Shown in pieces: positions 1 through 6,106 of a stretch of DNA of 8,273 bases (within the stretch, counting starts at the first letter, position 1; the number at the start of each line of letters is the position of its first letter). This stretch comes from Methanolinea sp. SDB (GTDB lineage Archaea > Halobacteriota > Methanomicrobia > Methanomicrobiales > Methanospirillaceae). The notes under the pieces were generated by a model. That model searched no databases and had not been told where the DNA came from. It saw only the letters and a list, made by a program, of their open reading frames with translations. The DNA is taken from positions 1 to 8,273 of the forward strand of contig LKUF01000241.1 of NCBI GenBank assembly GCA_001412335.1. The letters are read 5' to 3'. The translations under genes and the position numbers were made by a program.

Positions 1-1048
1 TTGCGGTTGAAGAAGATGGGATATCGGCAGGGGTACGGGTTACAAACACGTTTCCATCGGTATCCTTGTAACTCGTCTCTATCTGGACCGTGTCGGTATC
101 CCGGGCAGAGAACGTGATCTCAAAACTGGAGAAGTCGTCCGGTTGCAGCGATCCGACAACATACTGCCTGTATGGGTCCACGGGTGTGGCCCCTTCCCCG
201 GCTGATATCACCACCGAGTTGGCAACCTCAAGTCCTGCATTGGTCACATCGCCCGTGACGGTATACATACCACCTTCAGATTCTACCATGATGTTCGAGA
301 GGATCGGATCGGCCTGTTTCTTGCTCTCTCCGAGGACCACGGACAGATCCCTCGATTCAGTGTGGGTATTGATACCATTTTTGTATTCGACCAGGACTGT
401 GAGTGTCGTCGATTCTTCAGGAGTCACAGAAAACGTCACTTTCTGGGAAGCGTCGGGATCCAGGTTTCCGATAAAGTAACTGCTGGGAGTCACATCAAAT
501 CCCTCCCCCTCCAGGGAGACGATTACACCGTTCACCGGGTTGTCCCTTGGATTTCCCACCACGATCTCAATCTGGTCTTTTTTCCCTGCTGAAAAGGTAT
601 CGGGCCTATTGAGGATCGATATCTCGAGAGGATCGTTCTGCACCTGGAGCTTTACAGGATACCGCAGGTATCCGGCATCACGAAAATCGATCGAGAATGT
701 GGGGTAATAAATTCCCTCGGGAACATCGGCGCGAACAGTAAATATGAATTTTAGACTGTTTCCCCCTCCGACACTCGTTGCTGTGTCATAGGGATTTGAG
801 AGCATTATGATATCCTCGTCATGAAGCGTGGCACGGCGGATTGCCACACCGGACACCCCGTTGTTCGTCACTTCCACAGAGATGGTCCCCGTATCATCCT
901 CCATGAACACCTGTGGATCGAGGCTTATGTCTGTCACCGTCACCTGTGCCGCCGCGGCTTCAAATTCGGGGGATATGGCAGCAGCAGGCATTATCATGGC
1001 TACAAGTGCCATGAATACCAGAATGAGAAAATATGGATAGGACTTCAT
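1..1048 (-). CDS. Secreted COG1361-like surface (S-layer-type) protein, 3' end beyond window
   Basis: This reading frame starts with ATG at 1048 and stays open for 349 codons to the left edge, so its C-terminus lies outside the window. Residues 1-24 form a signal peptide (Lys2, then a hydrophobic stretch, then PAAA before ISPEF). The rest is rich in beta-prone Val, Thr, Ser and Asp residues and falls into about three similar modules (roughly 35-137, 138-240 and 248-340). Each module has the look of CARDB/NEW3-type Ig-like domains, with patterns such as ISVEVTNNG, IEIVVGNPRDN and TVTGDVTNAG. Proteins of this kind in methanogens sit outside the membrane, often with a C-terminal anchor; the last visible residues (PSSSTA) could begin a Ser-rich linker to one. 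An AGGAGG Shine-Dalgarno (1059-1064) lies 10 nt upstream, inside the end of the Yip1 gene. Exact function is unknown. Confidence 0.8.
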   Translation of the reverse strand, partial: MKSYPYFLILVFMALVAMIMPAAAISPEFEAAAAQVTVTDISLDPQVFMEDDTGTISVEVTNNGVSGVAIRRATLHDEDIIMLSNPYDTATSVGGGNSLKFIFTVRADVPEGIYYPTFSIDFRDAGYLRYPVKLQVQNDPLEISILNRPDTFSAGKKDQIEIVVGNPRDNPVNGVIVSLEGEGFDVTPSSYFIGNLDPDASQKVTFSVTPEESTTLTVLVEYKNGINTHTESRDLSVVLGESKKQADPILSNIMVESEGGMYTVTGDVTNAGLEVANSVVISAGEGATPVDPYRQYVVGSLQPDDFSSFEITFSARDTDTVQIETSYKDTDGNVFVTRTPADIPSSSTA

Positions 1049-1051
1049 CTT

Positions 1052-1741
1052 TTAAACGCCTCCTGGGATCAGATTTCCCGAGAAAATGGTGTAAATCATG
1101 TAAATAACGTATATCAGGACAGGGATTGCCACTGTCAGGACTGCGTGTTTCACGCTTAGTTCGCGGGCATCCTTCATGGCGAATACCAGTATGTTTGCCG
1201 TCCAGATGAGGAATATGAGAGAGATGAGTGTGGATACCTGTGTGAACTCCATCAGGACAGGATCATTCATCAACTGCGCCATCACCTCCTGTATCACTGC
1301 CGGATCCTGGATTGAGCGGAGGGCAGGAACACTGACATCCGGAATATAATAAAATGCAAGGGCTAGCGTCACAAGGGACCCTATCACCACCGGGATGAGG
1401 CCATACCCTGCAAACTCAAGTGTCCGCTTCAGTGGACCTTTCCCTGAAAAGATCATGGAAACAAGGTATAATACAACTGACAAGACCAGCCACCAGATGA
1501 TAAGAAACGCCAGGAATGCAGATACCGCACCGATGATTTTCAAAAATAATCCCATTGAGGCCATATCTCCCTGGGAGAACAACCGGGCATATAAGCCCGA
1601 CATCACATACCCCTGTATTGCCCCGATCACTGCTCCCGCTAGCACTATCAGGGCAGGGATTCTGAGATTTACCGGCTCGAGTATCTTTTTTGAGAAGAAC
1701 GAGCCGGGTCGGATCAAGAGATCCAGGAATGTGTTATTCAT
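1052..1741 (-). CDS. Yip1-domain integral membrane protein
   Basis: This 229-residue protein is mostly membrane-embedded, with about five hydrophobic helices near residues 28-50, 66-97, 110-132, 168-188 and 200-221. The N-terminus (LLIRPGSFF) and the helix arrangement match the prokaryotic Yip1/YIP1-family (COG1277/PF04893-like) pattern, in which a short cytoplasmic Pro- and Phe-containing segment precedes a five-helix bundle. No enzymatic motif is visible, and the biochemical role of these proteins in archaea is not known. The ATG at 1741 is preceded by GGTGATC (1746-1752) at 4 nt spacing, a good match to the archaeal anti-Shine-Dalgarno. Its stop codon is 3 nt before the start of the surface protein, so the two are very probably co-translated. 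An export or anchoring partnership with the surface protein is an inference from this spacing alone. Confidence 0.75.
   Translation of the reverse strand: MNNTFLDLLIRPGSFFSKKILEPVNLRIPALIVLAGAVIGAIQGYVMSGLYARLFSQGDMASMGLFLKIIGAVSAFLAFLIIWWLVLSVVLYLVSMIFSGKGPLKRTLEFAGYGLIPVVIGSLVTLALAFYYIPDVSVPALRSIQDPAVIQEVMAQLMNDPVLMEFTQVSTLISLIFLIWTANILVFAMKDARELSVKHAVLTVAIPVLIYVIYMIYTIFSGNLIPGGV
1059..1064 (-). promoter_or_regulatory. Shine-Dalgarno for the surface protein
   Basis: AGGAGG on the minus strand lies 10 nt before the ATG at 1048. It is inside the last codons of the Yip1 gene and supports translational coupling of the pair. It also fixes the start of the surface-protein frame, which has no stop inside the window. 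Confidence 0.7.
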
Positions 1742-1745
1742 GCCA

Positions 1746-1752
1746 GATCACC
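1746..1752 (-). promoter_or_regulatory. Shine-Dalgarno for the Yip1-family gene
   Basis: GGTGATC on the minus strand sits 4 nt before the ATG at 1741. It pairs with the typical archaeal 16S rRNA 3' tail (GAUCACC), which supports both the chosen start and an archaeal host. Confidence 0.7.
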
Positions 1753-1810
1753 ACTTTTTGTACTCTTTGTCATTTTTCTTTTTCACTACCTTGATTATTT
1801 TCAGAGGTAC

Positions 1811-1817
1811 CTTTATA
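1811..1817 (-). promoter_or_regulatory. Putative TATA box of the Yip1/surface-protein operon
   Basis: TATAAAG on the minus strand is preceded by a purine-rich AAAAAGGG that could serve as a BRE-like element. Transcription would begin about 25 nt downstream, near 1788-1790, giving a leader of about 45-50 nt that contains the GGTGATC ribosome-binding site. The stretch between it and the corA stop (about 1818-1876) shows only a pyrimidine-rich run after corA. Confidence 0.5.
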
Positions 1818-1876
1818 CCCTTTTTCCTACTCCATGAAAATCCATATCCCGATATCCTGCGCTGTTGAGGAAGAGA

Positions 1877-2839
1877 TCAGAAGAACTCTTTTCGCCAGAA
1901 AATTCCGATTCCGATGACCGAAAGCACGGCCGTAATCCCCATCGTTATCCAGAAAGCGTATTGTGAGTGCTGGAACGGGAGATCCACGTTCATCCCGTAG
2001 ATACTTGCAACCAGCGTCGGGATCATCAAAATTATCGTCACCGTTGTGAGCAGTTTCATCACTACATTGAGATTGTTCGAGATGACCGATGCAAATGCGT
2101 CCATCATGCCTGAGAGGATGCTGGAATAGATATTGGCCATCTCGATTGCCTGCTTGTTCTCGATGACGACTTCGTCAAAGATGTCCCGATCTTCCTCGTC
2201 CATCTCGATCCAGCCCATGCTGTTGAATTTCTCAACCATGAGCGCATTGGAACGAAGTGAAGTTATGAAGAAGACGAGGCTCTTTTCAAGGTTCAGCAGC
2301 TTGATGAGTTGCTCGTTTTTCAGTGCCTTGTGAAGTTCCCGCTCAACATTTCCACTCATCCTGTTGATGTCCTTGAGATACCGGAGAAACATCAGTGCGG
2401 TACGGATAAAAAGGAGCAGCACAAACCGGGTGCGGTTCTCCGTGGAGAAATTTTTCACCCTCCCGGATAGGAACTCTCCGATGACATCGACGTCAAGGAC
2501 AGAGACAGTTATGATGATATTATGAGTGAGAATGATTCCCAGTGGAAGGGTGGTGAACGGAATGTCGGCCTCTGGTCCCTCGCGTCGGGGAGTCCTGAGA
2601 AGAATGAGCGTGCTTCCTTCCTCGCGTTCGACACGTGCCCGCTCATCCACATCAAGCGGATCTGTCAGGAAATCAGGGGTGATGTTGAACCAGGAGACGA
2701 GTTCTTCGATCTCTTTCTGATCCGGGTTGACCACATGTATCCAGCACCCACTTTCATAACTGTCCCTTTCTCCCAGACCCTCCTTGGTTGTCCTGTAAAT
2801 CGAGATAATCCCTCTCACCCCCCGTCTTCTCTTCGCCAT
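1877..2839 (-). CDS. corA: CorA-family magnesium/cobalt transporter
   Basis: The 320-residue product has the CorA layout: a long acidic and alpha-helical cytoplasmic N-terminal domain (about 1-255), then two transmembrane helices near the C-terminus (about 262-281 and 296-315). The signature Tyr-Gly-Met-Asn motif is at residues 281-284, directly after the first helix, as in the pore and selectivity loop of CorA pentamers. The usual MPEL-type acidic segment after GMN is replaced by VDLPFQHSQ, which is common divergence in this family. The protein would import Mg2+ (possibly Co2+ or Ni2+) across the cytoplasmic membrane. The ATG at 2839 is forced by an in-frame TGA immediately upstream. No Shine-Dalgarno is evident before it, so the start is less certain than the identity; a start at the GTG of codon 8 is possible. 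It is probably monocistronic. Confidence 0.9.
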   Translation of the reverse strand: MAKRRRGVRGIISIYRTTKEGLGERDSYESGCWIHVVNPDQKEIEELVSWFNITPDFLTDPLDVDERARVEREEGSTLILLRTPRREGPEADIPFTTLPLGIILTHNIIITVSVLDVDVIGEFLSGRVKNFSTENRTRFVLLLFIRTALMFLRYLKDINRMSGNVERELHKALKNEQLIKLLNLEKSLVFFITSLRSNALMVEKFNSMGWIEMDEEDRDIFDEVVIENKQAIEMANIYSSILSGMMDAFASVISNNLNVVMKLLTTVTIILMIPTLVASIYGMNVDLPFQHSQYAFWITMGITAVLSVIGIGIFWRKEFF

Positions 2840-2843
2840 TCAT

Positions 2844-2873
2844 GGGAATAATTTATTCCGTGCCAGTATTCCC
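2844..2873 (-). promoter_or_regulatory. Cluster of GGAATA half-sites / palindrome before corA
   Basis: Forward positions 2845-2851 (GGAATAA) and 2853-2859 (TTATTCC) are a perfect 7-bp inverted repeat around one base. A third copy, TATTCCC, is at 2867-2873 and pairs with GGGAATA at 2844-2850. On the coding strand this gives two direct GGAATA copies 13 nt apart and one inverted copy ending 5 nt before the corA start codon. It could be a repressor operator or an mRNA hairpin masking the start. This is inference from symmetry; no known regulator is recognised. Confidence 0.4.
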
Positions 2874-2890
2874 AAATTGTAACCCGGAAT

Positions 2891-2898
2891 GGATATAG
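2891..2898 (-). promoter_or_regulatory. Possible TATA box of corA
   Basis: CTATATCC on the minus strand lies about 55 nt upstream of the corA ATG. Transcription starting about 26 nt downstream (near 2868) would place the GGAATA repeats at the start site and in the short leader. The match to the archaeal consensus is moderate and there is no strong BRE. The rest of the corA-decarboxylase gap (about 2899-2998) shows only a GGGTACCC palindrome at 2988-2995 and no convincing T-rich terminator. Confidence 0.35.
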
Positions 2899-2998
2899 CT
2901 TACAGTATCTCTCCTATCATAAACACTGTACAACAACGTGGTTATCGATCCTTTATTTTACCTTCGTACCGCAGGGTGGGGAGATACGGGTACCCCCC

Positions 2999-3802
2999 CT
3001 ATCTGCCCAGCTCCACGAATTCGAGATCGTCTGAAAGGTTCCTCTCCGGATCCGGTTCTGGCATCAACTCCGACGGCGGCAGCTGCAGGGTGAACCCGGG
3101 CGTGGAATCGAGAACCACGGTGACGTTCTCCAGCATGAAATCGAGTATGTGGCCGCCGCGGGTTCTTTCGGAATCTATGTAATGGAGGTGGAATCCCGGG
3201 ATATTCAGACCCTGGAACGATTCCGGAGTGTAAAAGCCGATAATCGTGCCTGCCGTATTGTTGATGATGAAGATCGACTGGTCTGCAGTTGCAACCGCCA
3301 GTGGTGGATATGGCTTATCCTGCCGTGGTATGGCACGGGCTTTTACATAGGGAGCCGCAACGTCCATACGGATTGCGTAGAGCATGGTGCGTGAAGGCAA
3401 CTGTGGTAAGGCACGTTCGATGAAATCGGAGTAATTGCAGGTCCCTTCGAGGGTAAAACGATAATCCGGTTCAAAGAAGGTGACAGAAGAGAATGGCGTT
3501 GTCATATCCCCGCGAACCGGGTAGACACTGCCGTCCGCCCTCACCTGGTAGAATGATCCGTCCAGTGCGATCATCTCACCATCAATGGCATGAAACGTTC
3601 CTATTCCAAAATCCCCGTGCTCTGCCAGTTCTTTGAAGGTAAATTCACCGTCATAACCGCCGAGGAGAAGGGAATCAATGGTTGAGACCTGGCAGAGGGT
3701 ATCATGGAGATCTGGTTCTTCCCAACCGGCCATTATCCAGCCTATCGCAACACCCACTGCAAAGAGTCCGACTGCGGCCAGAACCAGGTACCACTCCCGC
3801 AT
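2999..3802 (-). CDS. budA: Alpha-acetolactate decarboxylase with N-terminal membrane anchor
   Basis: This 267-residue protein would decarboxylate (S)-2-acetolactate to (R)-acetoin using zinc. The zinc-site block is clear: GFHLHYIDSERTRGGH gives ligands His205, His207 and His218. Taking the Brevibacillus enzyme numbering as I recall it (Glu65, Arg145, His194, His196, His207, Glu253), every residue is found here at a constant offset of 11: Glu76, Arg156, His205, His207, His218 and Glu264. The family blocks DGEMIALDG, TPFSSVTFF and YPPLAVAT are also present. Residues 5-26 form one hydrophobic helix without a lipobox Cys, so the catalytic domain is probably tethered to the outside of the membrane. 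Four N-glycosylation sequons (Asn123, Asn181, Asn226, Asn255) fit that. The start at 3802 has a strong GGGAGG site 8 nt upstream. The gene stands alone between two flanking gaps, and its physiological role in a methanogen is unknown. Confidence 0.9.
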   Translation of the reverse strand: MREWYLVLAAVGLFAVGVAIGWIMAGWEEPDLHDTLCQVSTIDSLLLGGYDGEFTFKELAEHGDFGIGTFHAIDGEMIALDGSFYQVRADGSVYPVRGDMTTPFSSVTFFEPDYRFTLEGTCNYSDFIERALPQLPSRTMLYAIRMDVAAPYVKARAIPRQDKPYPPLAVATADQSIFIINNTAGTIIGFYTPESFQGLNIPGFHLHYIDSERTRGGHILDFMLENVTVVLDSTPGFTLQLPPSELMPEPDPERNLSDDLEFVELGR

Positions 3803-3810
3803 AGAATATT

Positions 3811-3816
3811 CCTCCC
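3811..3816 (-). promoter_or_regulatory. Shine-Dalgarno for the acetolactate decarboxylase
   Basis: GGGAGG on the minus strand is 8 nt before the ATG at 3802 and decides that start, so the hydrophobic N-terminal segment is part of the protein. The spacer and the site's last base form the palindrome GAATATTC (3804-3811). Confidence 0.7.
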
Positions 3817-3838
3817 TTAATCATCTGGTTTGGGAGAC

Positions 3839-3848
3839 TATGATATGT
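3839..3848 (-). promoter_or_regulatory. Weak TATA-like element upstream of the acetolactate decarboxylase
   Basis: ACATATCATA on the minus strand is the best AT-rich core in this gap. A start about 26 nt downstream (near 3818) would give a leader of about 16 nt that still includes the GGGAGG site. It directly abuts one arm of an inverted repeat (3849-3854). The consensus match is mediocre. Confidence 0.3.
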
Positions 3849-3875
3849 CCGGTTTTTCATTATCACGAGAACCGG
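3849..3875. repeat. Inverted repeat, CCGGTT/AACCGG
   Basis: CCGGTT at 3849-3854 and AACCGG at 3870-3875 are perfect 6-bp inverted arms around an AT-rich 15-nt loop. It sits next to the putative decarboxylase TATA element, on its upstream side, and could be a regulator site or a weak hairpin. Confidence 0.45.
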
Positions 3876-3885
3876 GAGGAACATC

Positions 3886-3931
3886 CCTGACCCTTTCATC
3901 TTCAGCATATCTGCCGGCTGCGAGGGTCAGG
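3886..3931. repeat. Inverted repeat, 9-bp perfect arms
   Basis: CCTGACCCT at 3886-3894 and AGGGTCAGG at 3923-3931 are exact reverse complements separated by 28 nt. The element lies between the stop of the HEAT-repeat gene (3974) and the decarboxylase promoter. It is followed on its HEAT-gene side by a minus-strand pyrimidine run (CTCTTCTTCC, about 3931-3941), so it may belong to the operon's transcription end or to control of the decarboxylase gene. Confidence 0.5.
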
Positions 3932-3973
3932 AAGAAGAGCGGGGCCCGACACGGGAAGATGACTGCAGGCACT

Positions 3974-4486
3974 CTATCTCTTTTGTCGCTGTATTCCGGG
4001 ATTTCTTCTGTCGATCTCTTCAAGCGCCTCAGTTACAGCCTTCAACAGGGTACTCTTTCCCAGCGCTTTCACAGTGAGTAAAGCCGGCACCGCTGACTCG
4101 CCCATATTTTCAAGAGCTTTTACCGTCCGCAGGCGAACACCACGCTGGGGGTCTTCAAGTGCATCAATCAGTGCGGGGATGGCCCTGGTATCGGCAATTT
4201 TTCCAAGCGCTTCGGCAGCTTCCTCCCGAACATGGTCATTCTCATCCGAAAGCGCAGAAATGAGTGCATCGACAGCCTCCGGATCCCCCTGTTTGCCAAG
4301 AGCGATCGCCGCTCTCCACCTGATGCTCACAAAACTGGTGTCGTTGAGTGCTTTTATGAGAAGGGTAACTGCATCCCTGGAACGGATGGATTCAAGCTCG
4401 GTCACCCCTATCCACCTGACTTCGGGATCGTCATTATTGAGCGCTTTTCCAAGCTGGCCGAGTTCAGATCCGGTTGAATCTATCAT
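3974..4486 (-). CDS. HEAT-repeat (PBS lyase-like) protein
   Basis: The 170-residue soluble product is almost entirely HEAT repeats: about five helical pairs near residues 7-36, 37-67, 68-98, 99-129 and 130-160. Each has the pattern of a short acidic turn (DPEVR, DENDHVREEA, DPQRGVRLR) followed by an Ala/Leu-rich helix ending in ALGK or similar. Such repeats form a curved scaffold that binds other proteins; those related to phycobilisome-lyase repeats are common in methanogens and generally have no known partner. No catalytic residue is visible. The start at 4486 is 21 nt after the aminotransferase stop, with only a weak GGAAG site (4498-4502). The short gap in the same direction suggests it is the last gene of the aminotransferase-riboflavin operon. 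Function is otherwise unknown. Confidence 0.8.
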   Translation of the reverse strand: MIDSTGSELGQLGKALNNDDPEVRWIGVTELESIRSRDAVTLLIKALNDTSFVSIRWRAAIALGKQGDPEAVDALISALSDENDHVREEAAEALGKIADTRAIPALIDALEDPQRGVRLRTVKALENMGESAVPALLTVKALGKSTLLKAVTEALEEIDRRNPGIQRQKR

Positions 4487-4507
4487 GCACGTGGTTACTT
4501 CCTTTTA

Positions 4508-5650
4508 TCAGGAGGTTCGCTGGCACAGGCGGATCCTGGCCACGGCTTCTTCCAGTCTCCCGATGGATGTCGCGTACGAGATACGCTCCCACCCGGGTGT
4601 ATGGAAGGCAGAACCAGGAGTAACCGCCACCCTCCCCTTCTCAAGCCATCTCCTGGCAACTTCGATATCATCGCCATCAACCCTGACATAGGCATAAAAG
4701 GCCCCGTCCGCCGGAGCGACAACAAAGCCCATGAGGAGCAGTTCGGCCACCAGGAAATCACGTCTCCTGCGGAATTCCTTTCTCATGATCTCCACGCACG
4801 AGTTGTCGCCAACAAGGGCGGCCACCCCACCATACATGGCAAACGTTGTGGGGTGGCTCACCGTATGCTGCTGGACCTTTGACATCTCCCTGATGATTTC
4901 AGGGGGGGCTACTGCATATCCAAGCCTCCAGCCTGTCATCGCATATGCCTTCGAAAAACCATTGACGGTGATGCACCGTCCGGCCATGTCCCCGATGGAC
5001 GCCAGGGAGACGTGTTCCTTTCCGTACGTCAGTTTCTCGTATATCTCATCGGAGACGGCAAAAATATCATAATCTTCGCAGAGATCTGCCACTAATTTCA
5101 GGGATTTTTTCTCAAGGACGGCTCCGGACGGGTTTGAGGGTGAGTTTATCACGATCATCTTGGTCCGCGGTGTTACCCGTTCCTGCAGTGAATCATCAGG
5201 TTGAAACGTATCGGACGATAGGAGATGGTGGACCGGCCGGCCGCCGGCGATGCGGACGATTGGTTCGTAAGAGACCCACGACGGGTCCAGGACGATGACC
5301 TCCTCGCCTGGATTTATCACCGCTTCAACCGCTTCGTAGAGTGCACTCTTTGCCCCGCATGTCACGATGACCTGCTCAGGGGCACAGGAAAAAGCATTTT
5401 CCGCCTCGATCTTTCCTGCTATCGCGTCCAGGAGTTCGGGGATACCGTTGCTCGGCGCATAATGCGTCTCGCCTCTCATCAGCGCAGAGATGCATGCATC
5501 CCTGATATGCTGAGGGGTATCAAAGTCTGGTTCTCCGATTGAGAGGCTGATAACATCGATGCCCTCTCTCTGCATCTGCTTTGCCCGGTTCGAGATCTCT
5601 ATCGTTGCCGATGGGGCAAGCCCGGAGATCTTATCCGAGAGGTTCCTCAT
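4508..5650 (-). CDS. Class I PLP-dependent aminotransferase, probable aspartate aminotransferase
   Basis: The 380-residue protein is a complete fold-type I aminotransferase of the COG0436 (AspB-like, subgroup I-gamma) family. Visible landmarks are GEPDFDTP (39-46), Gly99-Ala-Lys in the cofactor phosphate loop, Asn173 in SPSNPSG, Asp201 and Tyr204 in SDEIYE, the Schiff-base Lys234 in GFSKAYAMTGWRLGY with the phosphate-binding Arg242, and the substrate-carboxylate Arg356 in RISYATS. It would transfer amino groups between an amino acid such as aspartate and 2-oxoglutarate in the cytoplasm; the exact substrate cannot be read from sequence. Its ATG overlaps the ribH stop as ATGA (5647-5650), a sign of coupled translation, and a HEAT-repeat gene follows 21 nt later. 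Arg-rich tract KEFRRRRD (291-298) is within normal variation. Confidence 0.9.
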   Translation of the reverse strand: MRNLSDKISGLAPSATIEISNRAKQMQREGIDVISLSIGEPDFDTPQHIRDACISALMRGETHYAPSNGIPELLDAIAGKIEAENAFSCAPEQVIVTCGAKSALYEAVEAVINPGEEVIVLDPSWVSYEPIVRIAGGRPVHHLLSSDTFQPDDSLQERVTPRTKMIVINSPSNPSGAVLEKKSLKLVADLCEDYDIFAVSDEIYEKLTYGKEHVSLASIGDMAGRCITVNGFSKAYAMTGWRLGYAVAPPEIIREMSKVQQHTVSHPTTFAMYGGVAALVGDNSCVEIMRKEFRRRRDFLVAELLLMGFVVAPADGAFYAYVRVDGDDIEVARRWLEKGRVAVTPGSAFHTPGWERISYATSIGRLEEAVARIRLCQRTS

Positions 5651-6054
5651 TTCAATCGCTGTACCATCTTGATTGCCGATTCCACTGCCCGCTTTGCATA
5701 GTCGATCCGCTCATTGGCCTCGAGACGGGTCATGCCGGGACCTGATATTCCAAGCGTTACCGGAATCCCATATTCCAGGCTCAAATCAATTATTTTCCGT
5801 GCAGCATGCTGGACCACGATCTCGTCGTGCTGGGTGGAACCCTCGATAACACACCCGATGGTGACGACCGCGTCAACCCGGCCCCCGGACAGTATCTTCT
5901 TTATCGCGAGGGGCATGTCATATGCTCCCGGTACATAGATACAATCTGTCACTTCCGCTCCCAGGAACGAAGCATGTTCCCGGCCTTCAACCTCCATCAT
6001 GTAGGTGATGTCACGGTTGAACTCTGATACCACGAATCCAAGTTTGATACTCAT
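5647..6054 (-). CDS. ribH: 6,7-dimethyl-8-ribityllumazine synthase
   Basis: This 135-residue enzyme condenses 5-amino-6-ribitylaminouracil with 3,4-dihydroxy-2-butanone 4-phosphate to give the lumazine that precedes riboflavin. Family landmarks are Phe12-Asn13 near the N-terminus, the VPGAYDMPLAIKKI block (41-54; the usual acidic residue is Asp46, where bacterial enzymes often have Glu), GCVIEGSTQHDEIV with the catalytic His76, and GISGPGMT (102-109). The length is typical of the short archaeal form, and the protein is expected to assemble as a multimeric cytoplasmic shell. GGAG (6063-6066) lies 8 nt before the start. It follows ribC after 52 nt and overlaps the next aminotransferase by 4 nt. 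No FMN riboswitch is seen upstream, as expected in archaea. Confidence 0.95.
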   Translation of the reverse strand: MSIKLGFVVSEFNRDITYMMEVEGREHASFLGAEVTDCIYVPGAYDMPLAIKKILSGGRVDAVVTIGCVIEGSTQHDEIVVQHAARKIIDLSLEYGIPVTLGISGPGMTRLEANERIDYAKRAVESAIKMVQRLK

Positions 6055-6106
6055 TATACCTTCTCCAAAGATCTTCTGCCTGATTATTCATAAACGGTTG
6101 CCACGA

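Noticed and set aside
90..479. Plus-strand open frame over the surface-protein gene
   Set aside because: It is antisense to a minus-strand frame with a signal peptide, a good Shine-Dalgarno and repeated Ig-like patterns, and it shows no recognisable domain.
2522..2851. Plus-strand 109-codon open frame over the corA 5' end
   Set aside because: It has no family resemblance and lies fully antisense to the clear CorA coding sequence.
3702..3908. Minus-strand 68-codon frame in the gap upstream of the decarboxylase
   Set aside because: It overlaps the decarboxylase start out of frame, has no ribosome-binding site, and ends in a low-complexity shadow translation.
4074..4691. Plus-strand 205-codon open frame
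   Set aside because: Its Ser/Ala-rich translation is the mirror of the HEAT repeats and the aminotransferase C-terminus; the sense-strand proteins are unmistakable.
6055..6106. FMN riboswitch in the ribC-ribH gap
   Set aside because: The gap is only 52 nt, too short for the FMN aptamer, and no conserved aptamer segments are visible.
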